A stretch of 64,000 bases of DNA from assembly GCF_021412625.1 (NCBI RefSeq), contig NZ_JAKCFI010000016.1:1-64000 (forward strand), given 5' to 3'. Shown piece after piece: positions 47,129 to 55,499 of this stretch. Source of the DNA: Myxococcus stipitatus (lineage in GTDB: Bacteria; Myxococcota; Myxococcia; Myxococcales; Myxococcaceae). The translations under genes and the position numbers were made by a program. The notes beneath the pieces are model-generated. The model was not told the origin of the DNA. It worked only from the letters and a program-made list of their open reading frames with translations, and did no database searches. Each line of letters opens with the position of its first letter. Position 1 is the first letter of the stretch.

Positions 47129-48066
47129 ACCCCGCCGCGGCCCCCGCGCTCGGCGGTGTGTACGCCGCGCTCCTCGTCCAGGTCTGCATCAGCGCCGGCA
47201 CCTACCTGACCGCCAAGCGCGCCATGACGGAGCTGCCGCCGCTCACCGTGGTGTTGTGGCGCTTCCTCCTCAGCGGCGCGGTGTTCGTGCTGCTGCTGGC
47301 GATGCTGCCCGGGCCGAAGCTGCCGCCGCGCGAGGCGTGGGGTCGCGTCTTCCTGCTGGGGCTGCTCGCCGGGCCGGTGAACCAGGTGTTCTTCTTCACC
47401 GGGCTGGCGCGCTCGACCGCCGCGCACGGCGCGCTGCTGTACGCGCTCACGCCCCTGGGTGTGTACCTGTCGAGCCTGGCGCGTCGACAGGAGCGCGCCT
47501 CGTCGCGGACGCTGGTGGGCATCGCCACCGCGTTCGTGGGCGTGGTGGTGCTGCTGCTGGGGCGGGGCCTCGCGGACGCGCGGGGCTCGATGCTGGGGGA
47601 CGTGCTCATCCTCCTCGCGGTGCTGGCGTGGGTGGCCTACACGACGGAGGGCAAGCCGCTCGTCGCCACGCACGGCCCGCTGCGCGCGACGTCGTGGTGC
47701 ATGGTGATGGGCACGGTGCTGATGCTGCCCTTCGCGCCCCTCTACGGGAACGTCGACGCGCTGGTGTCGTCGACCGCGCTGGCGAAGGCGTGCATCGGCT
47801 ACCTGGGCCTGATGACGTCGGTGGTGGCGTACCTGCTCTGGTTCTACGCGCTCTCGAAGGTGTCCGCCTCGAAGGTGGCCATCTTCTCCAACCTCCAGCC
47901 CGCGGCGACCGCGCTGGCCGCGTGGGCGGTGCTGGACGAGTCCCTGCACTGGGAGCTCGCCGTGGGTGGCGTGCTCGTGCTGGTGGGCGTGCGGCTCACG
48001 CAGATGGCGAGGACACAGCCACCACCGGCGCCCCTCCCCGTCGTGGAGGAGCGCCGGACGGCCTGA
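47101..48066 (+). CDS. EamA/DMT-family transporter
   Basis: 321 aa with ten predicted helices in two five-helix EamA repeats (VYAALLVQVCISAGTYL, LLRFLL-type helix LWRFLLSGAVFVLLLAML; second half begins LGDVLILLAVLAWVAYTT). Drug/metabolite exporter family; substrate unknown. ATG 47101 lies inside queG (28-nt overlap), so it is probably co-translated. The C-terminal ~25 residues are a Pro-rich tail. Confidence 0.88.
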   Translation: MGASPARPLNPAAAPALGGVYAALLVQVCISAGTYLTAKRAMTELPPLTVVLWRFLLSGAVFVLLLAMLPGPKLPPREAWGRVFLLGLLAGPVNQVFFFTGLARSTAAHGALLYALTPLGVYLSSLARRQERASSRTLVGIATAFVGVVVLLLGRGLADARGSMLGDVLILLAVLAWVAYTTEGKPLVATHGPLRATSWCMVMGTVLMLPFAPLYGNVDALVSSTALAKACIGYLGLMTSVVAYLLWFYALSKVSASKVAIFSNLQPAATALAAWAVLDESLHWELAVGGVLVLVGVRLTQMARTQPPPAPLPVVEERRTA

Positions 48067-48070
48067 GCCG

Positions 48071-49576
48071 CTACTGCGGATCCCACCCCGCGTTCACCGT
48101 CATGCGGTCCAGCTCGCGAACGGTGACGTAGGGGACGAAGCCCGCCGCGCGCGAGCGGGTATAGGCGTCCGCCACGTGCGCGGCCTGGGTGGCGTAGTCG
48201 GTGGAGAGCACCAGCTTGCCGGCGGCGCGGACCCGGGCGGCGTTCGTCCGGTTCTCCTCGCACCAGGCCTCGTCACAGGCGAGGTCGTCGGACCAGTACA
48301 TGTCCTCCATGCCCAGCCCGTCGATGGCGGGCAGGTAGGCGGGGTCATCCACCAGCTCCGGGGAGTTCTGCGGCATCACCTTGAAGGCCGGGTTGCGCGC
48401 CTTGGCGTACTGGCTGATGCGCGCGATGAGGGCCACCATCTTCCGCGCGAGGTCGGCGCGGTTGGTGCCCGCGGAGCCCGCGGGAATCTCCTCGTACGTC
48501 ACCACCATGTCCAGGTAGCACCCGGTGAAGCCCGCGGCGAGCGCCTGGTCGATGCGCCCCTGGACGATGGGCCACCAGCGCTCGTCCCAGTACTTCACGT
48601 ACTGCTCGTCGGGCCAGCCATCCACCGGGCCGAGCTTCATGTCGGCGGGCACCTGGGACCACTCGGGGCGGTACTCCTCGATGGCGCCAATCTCGAAGTA
48701 CGCGAGCACCTGCTTGCCCCGGTTCTTGAGCGCGGTGATTTCGGCGGCGGTGAACCAGTCGTCGGAGCCGTCGCGCGACAGCTCGACGATGGCGAGGTCG
48801 AACTTCGAGCCGGCGATGGTGTCGAGCTTCCCCTGGGGATAGTTCGTGAGCTGGTAGGTGAAGCTGTGGACGCCCTCCCACGGCACGGGCGTGCCGGCGT
48901 CGGTGCTCGTGCCGGCGTCCGCGGGCGTGCCCGCGTCACCCGGCGTGCCCGCGTCCGTGGGGGTCCCCGCGTCGCCGGGCGTGCCGGCGTCCGAGGCGGA
49001 GACCTGGATGCGCACCACGAGCAGGTCCAGCAGGGACGCATCCGCCGTGGACGTCGTGCGGTAGCGCAGCTGCACCGGGCCCCCGCTCACGAAGCGCTGG
49101 GGGGACGTCAGCGCGAGCGACGTGGCGGTCCACTTCCACGACTGCGCGAAGGTGTTGTCGCCCACCAGCACCCAGGCGCCCGCCGCGTAGTCCCACGCCT
49201 CGAACAGCCAGCGCATCTCCGACTTGAGCGGCCCTCGATAGTTGATGCCCACCTCGGCGGCGACGACGTCGGCGACGCTCACGTCCGCGGGGAGCGCGTA
49301 CGTGCACGTGGCGGACGTGCCGGGCGCGAACTCGACGTACTCCGCCCAGCGGTCCTGCGTGCCCGACAGCGTCTGCGTGTGGAGCCCCTGCACGGTCTGC
49401 CCCGAACCGATGGAGCCGCTCGCGACCTGGAGGCTCGTGCACGTCAAGGTCCGCGCATCCGCGAGGACCGCCGCGTCCCCGCTCCGCTCCGGGCCGTCCG
49501 CGCTCCCGGAGGACCCACCACAGGCGAACAGCGCGATGCACCACAAACTCGACCAACCCACTGCCGCGACTCGCAT
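48071..49576 (-). CDS. GH114-like glycosidase lipoprotein with DAGTP linker repeats
   Basis: 501 aa. Lipobox LFACGG after a short signal. Residues ~45-195: beta-sandwich carbohydrate-binding-like domain. Residues ~197-232: six six-residue DAGTP(X) units as a linker. Residues ~235-500: GH114 (endo-alpha-1,4-polygalactosaminidase-like) TIM barrel: KFDLAIVELSRDG, LAYFEIGAIEEYRPEW, FTGCYLDMVVTYEEIP, GLGMEDMYWSDD. Acts outside the cell on galactosamine-type polymers, possibly other bacteria's or its own exopolysaccharide (inference). It ends 4 nt from the convergent EamA gene. Confidence 0.85.
   Translation of the reverse strand: MRVAAVGWSSLWCIALFACGGSSGSADGPERSGDAAVLADARTLTCTSLQVASGSIGSGQTVQGLHTQTLSGTQDRWAEYVEFAPGTSATCTYALPADVSVADVVAAEVGINYRGPLKSEMRWLFEAWDYAAGAWVLVGDNTFAQSWKWTATSLALTSPQRFVSGGPVQLRYRTTSTADASLLDLLVVRIQVSASDAGTPGDAGTPTDAGTPGDAGTPADAGTSTDAGTPVPWEGVHSFTYQLTNYPQGKLDTIAGSKFDLAIVELSRDGSDDWFTAAEITALKNRGKQVLAYFEIGAIEEYRPEWSQVPADMKLGPVDGWPDEQYVKYWDERWWPIVQGRIDQALAAGFTGCYLDMVVTYEEIPAGSAGTNRADLARKMVALIARISQYAKARNPAFKVMPQNSPELVDDPAYLPAIDGLGMEDMYWSDDLACDEAWCEENRTNAARVRAAGKLVLSTDYATQAAHVADAYTRSRAAGFVPYVTVRELDRMTVNAGWDPQ
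48888..48996. repeat. 18-bp tandem repeats encoding DAGTPX linker
   Basis: Six tandem imperfect 18-bp units inside the GH114 gene encode DAGTPG, DAGTPT, DAGTPG, DAGTPA, DAGTST and DAGTPV. It is a coding linker of the kind frequent in myxobacterial lipoproteins, probably length-variable between strains. Confidence 0.7.
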
Positions 49577-49823
49577 GTGCTCTCCCTTTCGCCGGAGCCG
49601 GGCCTTCGCCCTGATATCGAGATGCGCTCGGCGAACGCGGCGGGCTTTAACGTCAGGCGCGCGGAGTCAGCAACGCGAAGTGGCGCGCGACACGCGACAT
49701 TCCTCCGCGCGTTGGAACATTCGTTCCTGTCTGGATGGGGGGCGCGCGTCGAGCGTGGCGGGGGCCAATCCCTGGCGGAAATTTGAAGCCCGCATGTCGA
49801 GGGGGCGCCATACACTCGCGCGC

Positions 49824-50501
49824 ATGTTCCGTTCGGGCGAGGATCTGCTCCACGTGGAGGGTCGGCTCTGGGTGCTGACCGCTCCCACGGGCAAGGCCAT
49901 CTACGACTTCGCGTTCGACACGTTCTTCGCCTGTCGACGGCCGTACCAGCTGCCGTCGTCGCTGGAGGTGGTGGCGCGCGTGGGCGTGTGGAACGACTAC
50001 GCGGAGCGCTACCGCGAGCTGGAGAACGAGGGCCTGCGGCTCATCCATTCGCCGGAGCAGCACCTGCTGGCCACGGAGCTGCCGCACTGGTACCCGCGCC
50101 TCGCGGACCTCACCCCGAAGGACCCCATCCTCCACTGGCAGCGGGTGGTCTGCCGCGAGCTGCGGCCCTTGCGGCGCGTGGAGGAGGGCGCGCCGGACCG
50201 CATCCCCAGCTCCTTCGAGTTCCGCACCTTCTGGTGGAGAGGGGAGCTGGTGGGGTGGGGGCCCTATTGGTGGCAGGGCTCGCCGTACACGATGAACGAG
50301 GCCGAGCAGCGCGAGGCGCTCGCGCTGGGGCGCGAGGTGGCGCGCCGCGTGGACGTGCCCTTCCTCGTGGTGGACGTGGCGCAGGAGGTCTCCGGCCGGT
50401 GGATCGTCATCGAGTGCAATGACGGACAGGAGAGCGGCTTCGCGGGCATCTCCCCGTTCGCGCTGTGGCGCAACATCCTGGAGCGGGAGGCCGCGCGCTG
50501 A
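49824..50501 (+). CDS. R2K-like ATP-grasp domain protein (DUF4343 type)
   Basis: 225 aa. The C-terminal part reads as an R2K-clade ATP-grasp end: FRTFWWRGELVGWGPYWWQ, then FLVVDVAQEVSGRWIVIECNDGQESGF with the acidic and Asn metal ligands. The N-terminal ~110 residues resemble the small lid domain. Such proteins form peptide-like amide bonds or act as maturation enzymes; substrate unknown. ATG 49824 opens MFRSGEDLLHVEG; no strong Shine-Dalgarno. It stands alone, divergent from the GH114 gene (247 nt). Confidence 0.75.
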   Translation: MFRSGEDLLHVEGRLWVLTAPTGKAIYDFAFDTFFACRRPYQLPSSLEVVARVGVWNDYAERYRELENEGLRLIHSPEQHLLATELPHWYPRLADLTPKDPILHWQRVVCRELRPLRRVEEGAPDRIPSSFEFRTFWWRGELVGWGPYWWQGSPYTMNEAEQREALALGREVARRVDVPFLVVDVAQEVSGRWIVIECNDGQESGFAGISPFALWRNILEREAAR

Positions 50502-50555
50502 GCCGGGTGGGGCGCGGTGTCCCGCCTCGCGGCGGAGCGGGAGACGCTCCTCGCA

Positions 50556-50825
50556 TCACGAAGCGCTCTTCTTCTTCTCCCTCGACAGGCCGGTGAAGAA
50601 CAGCGCGAGCACGAGCGACACCGGACCGAGGACGGGCGCCGCCAGCAAGCCCAGCGCCGTGCAGATTCCGTTGAGGCCGCCTTCGTTGTGTCCCAAGAAG
50701 TGATTGCGGTCGAGGACGTAGCCGACGAGTGGGGGCAGCACCAGGCCGGCGACGAGCGCGAGCAGGCCGATGAGGGCGGGGCCGAATCCGCTCGAGGAGC
50801 GTCTCTGGGGTGAAGTGGGCGTCAT
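50556..50825 (-). CDS. Small two-helix membrane protein, EGGLNG family (copy 1)
   Basis: 89 aa. Two membrane helices around a conserved loop: LPPLVGYVLDRNHFLGHNEG followed by GLNG, then LGLL, LGP and LVLAL. The end is basic (REKKKSAS). It shares this pattern with the gene 151 nt away, so they are tandem paralogues. Family not recognised. The ATG at 50825 has no strong ribosome-binding site. Confidence 0.65.
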   Translation of the reverse strand: MTPTSPQRRSSSGFGPALIGLLALVAGLVLPPLVGYVLDRNHFLGHNEGGLNGICTALGLLAAPVLGPVSLVLALFFTGLSREKKKSAS

Positions 50826-50976
50826 GTCGAGGTGTGGTGCGCGAAGCGGGGGGAGGGCGAGACATCCGCCGAGGTGGGGGACGCGCTCGTCCCGTGAGGC
50901 GTCGCTGGGATGCGCTGGCGTGCAGCGGACTGCACACGTCGCGAGGGAGTTTGCACGCGGTCGTGTCGCGGTGGCT

Positions 50977-51264
50977 TCACACCGGACCTGGGAGGGGCTG
51001 CTTCCCGCGTGTCAGCGCGTGGCAGATGGCCGCGCCGATGAGGGTGAGCACCAGGGCGAGGGGGCCCAGGATGCCGCCGAGGAGGAGTCCCAGCAGGGTG
51101 AAGAGGCCGTTGAGCCCTCCCTCCGCGTGGCCCATGCTGGGGTGGTGGTCGAGGTAGCAGCCGACGAGCGGCGGGAGCAGGGTTCCCGTGGCCGTCGTGA
51201 TGACGCAGACGAGGGCGGTCGGGGTCAGCCAGCGGCTGGGACGTGGGGCCAGGGACGTGGTCAT
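50977..51264 (-). CDS. Small two-helix membrane protein, EGGLNG family (copy 2)
   Basis: 95 aa. Same architecture as its neighbour: LLPPLVGCYLDHHPSMGHAE followed by GGLNG, then LGLLLGG, LGP and LVLTL, ending in a basic tail. Helices are diverged but the loop residues LPPLVG, LD, GH.EGGLNG and LGP are kept. Same direction as copy 1 (upstream of it). Function unknown; the conserved polar loop suggests an ion or ligand contact. Confidence 0.65.
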   Translation of the reverse strand: MTTSLAPRPSRWLTPTALVCVITTATGTLLPPLVGCYLDHHPSMGHAEGGLNGLFTLLGLLLGGILGPLALVLTLIGAAICHALTRGKQPLPGPV

Positions 51265-51319
51265 GCCTGGGGTGATTGCAACGGCCGCGCCCAGGGCGCC
51301 GACACCCCATGCCTCGGGC

Positions 51320-52243
51320 TCAATCGCCGTTCGGGTCCCACACGGAGATGTCGTCCTTCGGCTCGGGAGGAATCGACGGGCGCGTCGAACTGGAGGGCGG
51401 CGGCGGCGCGGGCTTCTTCGCGGTGACCGTGGGAGGCGGGGGCTTCACGGGTTCGGGCGCGGGCGCGTCGTCGTCCCCACCCAACAGCGGGTCCTTCTCG
51501 TCGGTCACCGAGGCTGCGACGGGCGCGGGCTTCTGCGTGGGCCCACTGGAGTCGGACTTCGTCGACGCCCTGGCGGCGGCGGTGGGCGCGGCGGGCGGCG
51601 GGGCGTCCAGCGGCTCCAGGTCCCCGAGGTCGGTGGCCGCCGTGGGGCTGGGCGTGGGCGCGGGCGCGGGCTCCTCCGTGGCGGCCTGGGACGCGCGGTA
51701 GACGCCCTGGCGCGAGACGGGCGGAGGGGGTGGCGAGGTATCCACCGGCGCGGCGTCCCTCGGCGTGGGCGACGCCTCCTCGCGCGTGCGGCCCGTGTCG
51801 AGCGGAGGCGGGATGTCGTCGGAGCGGTTCGCGTTGCGGTGCCCGGCGCGGATGGAGCGGCTCTCCGGCTGGCCATCCCCGAAGGGGTCCTCGTCCCGAT
51901 TGGTGGGGCGGTGCGAGCTGTCCGAGTCCCCGAACGGGTCCTCCTCGCGGTCCACCTTCTTCCCGCTGGGGCGCTTCCTCGGTCGCGGCTCGTCGGCGAC
52001 GACGCCCGGGGGCAACCCCCGCAGGGCCGAGTGGCGGTCGGCGCAGTTGGCGCGGTTCTCCTGGCACTCCGAGAGGCACTGGGTGAGCTGCTTGATGGTG
52101 CGCCCGCTGCCTCCGTACTCGATGGAGCAGTCCTCCTTGCAGGTGGAGAAGTCCTCCTGACAGCCAGAGGGGACGGAGCGCGCGCTCTGGGCGGCGGCGG
52201 GGCCGGCGGCGAGCGCCATTAGCAGGACGGTGACGAGACGCAT
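51320..52243 (-). CDS. Secreted Cys-rich protein with disordered Pro/Asp-rich tail
   Basis: 307 aa. Signal peptide (MRLVTVLLMALAAG to AAAQ). A short Cys-rich domain (residues ~25-75) with CQEDFSTCKEDC and QCLSECQENRANC, probably disulfide-bonded helical hairpin. The rest is low-complexity: two EDPFGD boxes and one DLGDLEPLDAP, Pro-rich strings, ending SVWDPNGD. Family not recognised. ATG 52243 chosen because it starts the signal peptide. Divergent from the phosphorylase gene (98 nt). Confidence 0.72.
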   Translation of the reverse strand: MRLVTVLLMALAAGPAAAQSARSVPSGCQEDFSTCKEDCSIEYGGSGRTIKQLTQCLSECQENRANCADRHSALRGLPPGVVADEPRPRKRPSGKKVDREEDPFGDSDSSHRPTNRDEDPFGDGQPESRSIRAGHRNANRSDDIPPPLDTGRTREEASPTPRDAAPVDTSPPPPPVSRQGVYRASQAATEEPAPAPTPSPTAATDLGDLEPLDAPPPAAPTAAARASTKSDSSGPTQKPAPVAASVTDEKDPLLGGDDDAPAPEPVKPPPPTVTAKKPAPPPPSSSTRPSIPPEPKDDISVWDPNGD

Positions 52244-52341
52244 GGCAATCACGAAAACTACCAGTCTTCCCACCTCCCCGCGCCAGGGGGCCGCGCTATG
52301 GTCCAGGCTTGGCGCGGCCGGCGCGCATGCGAAGGAGGCAC

Positions 52342-53229
52342 ATGGCTGTCAGGGTGGGCATCATCGGGAGCCATGGGCTGGAGCACCATCTGGGGCTCGC
52401 GGGTCGGTTGGAATCCCACACCCTCGAAACACCGTTCGGCCCGCACGCGGGACCGCTGCTCAGCGGGGAGCTGGACGGAGTGTCCGTCGTCTACGTGCCC
52501 CGGCACGGCGCCGGACACGTCTTCAACGCCACGCGCGCGCCCTATCGCGCCAACCTCTTCGCGCTGAAGCTGCTGGGCGTCACCCACGTGCTGGCCACCG
52601 GCACCGTGGGCAGCCTCCAGGAGCGCCTGCCACCGCTGCTGCCCGTCGTGCCGGACCAGGTCATCGACCGGACATACCGGCGGCCCTGCACCTTCTACGA
52701 CGACGTCGCCGTGCACGTGGAGCTGGACCAGCCCTTCTGCGGCACCCTGCGCCGGGTGCTGGCGGACGCGGGCGCCGCCATGGGGGACACCGTGGCCACC
52801 CAGGCCACCTATGTCTGCGTGGAGGGCCCGTCCTTGAGCACGCGCGCGGAGAGCCTGCTGTACCGCGCCTGGGGCGGGGACCTGGTGGGCATGACGGCCA
52901 TGCCGGAGGCGCGGCTGGCCCGCGAGGCGGAGCTGCACTACGCCCTGGTGGCGCTGCCCACCGACCATGACTCCTGGCAGCCCCAGCCCGAGGGCCACGA
53001 ACACGAGGCGCTCCTGTCCCGGCTGTCGCACAACGTCCAGGCCGTCACGGCCCGGGGCGCGGCGCTCGTGCGTCGCGCGCTGCCGCGCGTCGCCGAGGCG
53101 ACGCTGTCGTGCCGCTGCGACTCCGCGCTGACGATGGCCCTGTGGACCGAGCGCCAGCGCATCCCCGAGGAGGTCCGCTCCCGCCTGCGTCCACTGCTGG
53201 GCAGGTACCTCCCGCCGAACGTCGTCTAG
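52342..53229 (+). CDS. 5'-methylthioadenosine phosphorylase / PNP-family nucleoside phosphorylase
   Basis: 295 aa. MTAP markers: VGIIGSHGLEHHLG (phosphate-binding start), TGTVGSL, EGPSLSTRAES, MTAMPEARLAREAEL and TDHDSW (the MTAP subgroup has TDYDCW-like sequence here). It should split 5'-methylthioadenosine to adenine and methylthioribose-1-phosphate, or act on a related nucleoside. ATG 52342 has AAGGAGG 4 nt upstream. No other methionine-salvage gene is nearby. Confidence 0.88.
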   Translation: MAVRVGIIGSHGLEHHLGLAGRLESHTLETPFGPHAGPLLSGELDGVSVVYVPRHGAGHVFNATRAPYRANLFALKLLGVTHVLATGTVGSLQERLPPLLPVVPDQVIDRTYRRPCTFYDDVAVHVELDQPFCGTLRRVLADAGAAMGDTVATQATYVCVEGPSLSTRAESLLYRAWGGDLVGMTAMPEARLAREAELHYALVALPTDHDSWQPQPEGHEHEALLSRLSHNVQAVTARGAALVRRALPRVAEATLSCRCDSALTMALWTERQRIPEEVRSRLRPLLGRYLPPNVV

Positions 53230-53319
53230 CCGGACGAGGCCTCGGCCGCCCGCCTGCTGCCGACGCGCATCGCGGACCCCACCTTCCGTTACCCGTGGGT
53301 CGGGAGGGAGGAGGGAAGG

Positions 53320-54369
53320 ATGCGGCTGCCGCGGCTCAAGTACCTCACGTGGCGCGAATTCGCCCGGCGCTTCGTGAAGGAGTTCCAGGAAGACACCGTC
53401 ACGGACATCGCGGCGCAGTTGTCGTACTACCTCCTCTTCTCGCTGTTCCCGTTCCTCTTCTTCCTCGTCACGCTGGTGGCCTACCTGCCGTTCGCGCCGG
53501 GGGCGGTGGACGCGATGCTGGACCGCATCCGCCCGCTGGTGCCTTCGCAGGCGCTGGGCGTGGTGACGCAGCACCTGACGTCGCTGGTGGACCAGCCCCG
53601 GCCCAGGCTGCTCACGGTGGGTCTGGTGGTGGCGCTCTGGACGGCATCGCGCGGCGTGGACGCCCTGCGCAAGGCGCTCAACCTGGCCTACGACGTGCCC
53701 GAGTCCCGCCCCTTCTGGAAGACGCAGGGTCTGGCCATGGTGGTGACGCTCATCGGCACGCTGCTCATCCCCCTGTCGTTCGCCATCTTCCTCCTGGGCG
53801 GACGGTTGGGGGCGTGGCTGGCGGAGCGGCTGCACGTCCAGGAGGCCTTCCACATGGTCTGGTCCTGGGTGCGCTGGCCGTTCACCGCGGGGCTGGTGAT
53901 GCTGGTGCTCTCGCTCTGCTACTACCTGCTGCCGGACGTGAGGCAGCGCTTCAAGTACATCACCCCGGGCTCCGTGCTGGGCACGCTGGTGTGGATGGGG
54001 AGCACGTGGGGCTTCACGCAGTACGTGGAGCACTTCGGCAAGTACAACGTCACCTACGGCTCCATCGGTGGCGTGGTGGTGCTGCTGCTGTGGCTCTACA
54101 TCTCCGGGCTGGTGTTCATCTGCGGCGGCGAGCTCAACGCCATCCTCGAGCACGCGTCCTCGGAGGGGAAGGAGAAGGGCGCGCGGACGTTCGACGAGCC
54201 GGCGCCGCTGGAGCCGCCGCTCAAGACGCCCGGCGCGGCCAAGAGCGCCAGCAGCGCGCGGCGCTCGCGGCTGGCCTTCTGGCGCTGGCGTCGCCGGGTG
54301 GCCCGGGGACAGTCCCCCGAGCCGAGCGGGGCGGAGCAGCAGGGAGGCCCTCCGCCCACGTTGCACTGA
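53320..54369 (+). CDS. YihY/BrkB-type inner-membrane protein
   Basis: 349 aa with about six helices. Family motifs: IAAQLSYYLLFSLFPFLFFLV, SRGVDALRKALNLAYDVPE, and YGSIGGVVVLLLWLYISGLVFICGGELNA. The last ~75 residues are a basic, disordered tail (KSASSARRSR). Often called ribonuclease BN in old annotations, but this is a membrane protein of unknown role. ATG 53320 follows a GGGAGGGAGGAGGGAAGG purine run, a strong ribosome-binding region. Confidence 0.93.
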   Translation: MRLPRLKYLTWREFARRFVKEFQEDTVTDIAAQLSYYLLFSLFPFLFFLVTLVAYLPFAPGAVDAMLDRIRPLVPSQALGVVTQHLTSLVDQPRPRLLTVGLVVALWTASRGVDALRKALNLAYDVPESRPFWKTQGLAMVVTLIGTLLIPLSFAIFLLGGRLGAWLAERLHVQEAFHMVWSWVRWPFTAGLVMLVLSLCYYLLPDVRQRFKYITPGSVLGTLVWMGSTWGFTQYVEHFGKYNVTYGSIGGVVVLLLWLYISGLVFICGGELNAILEHASSEGKEKGARTFDEPAPLEPPLKTPGAAKSASSARRSRLAFWRWRRRVARGQSPEPSGAEQQGGPPPTLH

Positions 54370-54381
54370 GGCGGGGCGGGA

Positions 54382-55200
54382 CTACCTGCCGCCCAGCTTC
54401 TGCTTGATGGCGGGCAGCTGGCCCGGGCTGTTGTTGGTGGAGCGCAGGTTGTTCTGCCGGATGTACTCCTGGAGGTCCTTGATGCGCTTCTCGTTGGTGG
54501 GGTGCGTGCTGAGCCACTTCATGACGCCCGGCGTGCTGCCCTGCTCCTTCTGGAGCTTCTCGAAGAAGGTGATGAGGCCGCGCGGGTCGTAGCCGGCGCC
54601 GTTGGCGTAGCGCGCGCCGTACTGATCCGCCTCGGACTCCTCGCTGCGGCTGTGCGCGAGCATCGCGCCGCCGCCCACCAGCTGCGCGGCGATCTGCGCG
54701 GCGGCGCCCGGGTTCTGCCCCAGCGCCAACTGCGACACCGTCTGGATGCCCATCTGGTTCACCATGGCCCGCGCCGAGTGCCGGCCCACCACGTGACCCG
54801 CCTCGTGCGCCATGACGCCGGCCAGCTCCGCCTCCGTGTCCGAGGCGAGGATGAGGCCGGTGTACACATACAGGTAGCCACCCGGCGTGGCGAAGGCGTT
54901 CACCGTCTTCGGGTCGTCGATGACGTTGATCTTCCACTGCACGCCCGGCCGGTCCTTCGTGGCCTGCCGGATGATGGGCGAGGACAGGTTGCGCACGTAG
55001 TCGACGACGGCGGCGTCCTGCACGTACTTGATGCCCTCCTTCGTCTCGAGCTCCTTCTTCACCTGCTGGCCGATCTCCTCCTCCTGCTCGTCGGAGACGA
55101 AGGTCTTCGCCAGCGCCTTCTCCGCCTGGACACGCTGCGTGGTGCAGCCCACCGTCAGGGCCAGGGAGAGGCCCAGTACCGCCGTGAGAATCCGTTGCAT
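54382..55200 (-). CDS. M48-family metalloprotease lipoprotein
   Basis: 272 aa. Lipoprotein signal with lipobox LTVGC (MQRILTAVLG start), zinc motif VMAHEAGHVVGRH (HEAGH), and third ligand Glu in RSEESEADQYG. C-terminal half includes LSTHPTNEKRIKDLQ, typical of BepA/LoiP-like periplasmic M48 proteases that clean up outer-membrane proteins. ATG 55200 gives the lipoprotein; a longer ATG at 55236 gives a basic extension. Converges with the YihY gene, 12 nt between ends. Confidence 0.92.
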   Translation of the reverse strand: MQRILTAVLGLSLALTVGCTTQRVQAEKALAKTFVSDEQEEEIGQQVKKELETKEGIKYVQDAAVVDYVRNLSSPIIRQATKDRPGVQWKINVIDDPKTVNAFATPGGYLYVYTGLILASDTEAELAGVMAHEAGHVVGRHSARAMVNQMGIQTVSQLALGQNPGAAAQIAAQLVGGGAMLAHSRSEESEADQYGARYANGAGYDPRGLITFFEKLQKEQGSTPGVMKWLSTHPTNEKRIKDLQEYIRQNNLRSTNNSPGQLPAIKQKLGGR

Positions 55201-55499
55201 GGCCGAGGATGCCTTTCTTTTCGCCTGTGGGTTCATCGAGGAAGCGACCGCCGGGACTCTTGGGCAGCGCGGGGCCTGGCGGCAAGTCCCGAGTCGCCGC
55301 TCCGTCCGCGTGGCGTCCGGGGGAGGTCAGCGGCGGCCCGGAGAGGGCGGGTCGGCCCGAGCGCACGGCCGGGCGCTGGGAGCGCCGCGCCATGCCCGCG
55401 CGGCCGACGGGGTGGACACCAGCGCTTGCGGCGCCTGGGCCCGGGATGGACCTTGACGTGAGGAGCTGTCGCGGGTGGGGACACCGCGGGGAGGTCGCC

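Noticed and set aside
48888-48996. Tandem 18-bp units that could suggest a CRISPR array or minisatellite
   Set aside because: The units are in frame and encode a DAGTP linker of a lipoprotein; there are no unique spacers between copies.
53320-54369. Ribonuclease BN
   Set aside because: The YihY/BrkB fold is a multi-helix membrane protein; the RNase BN name was a historical misassignment.
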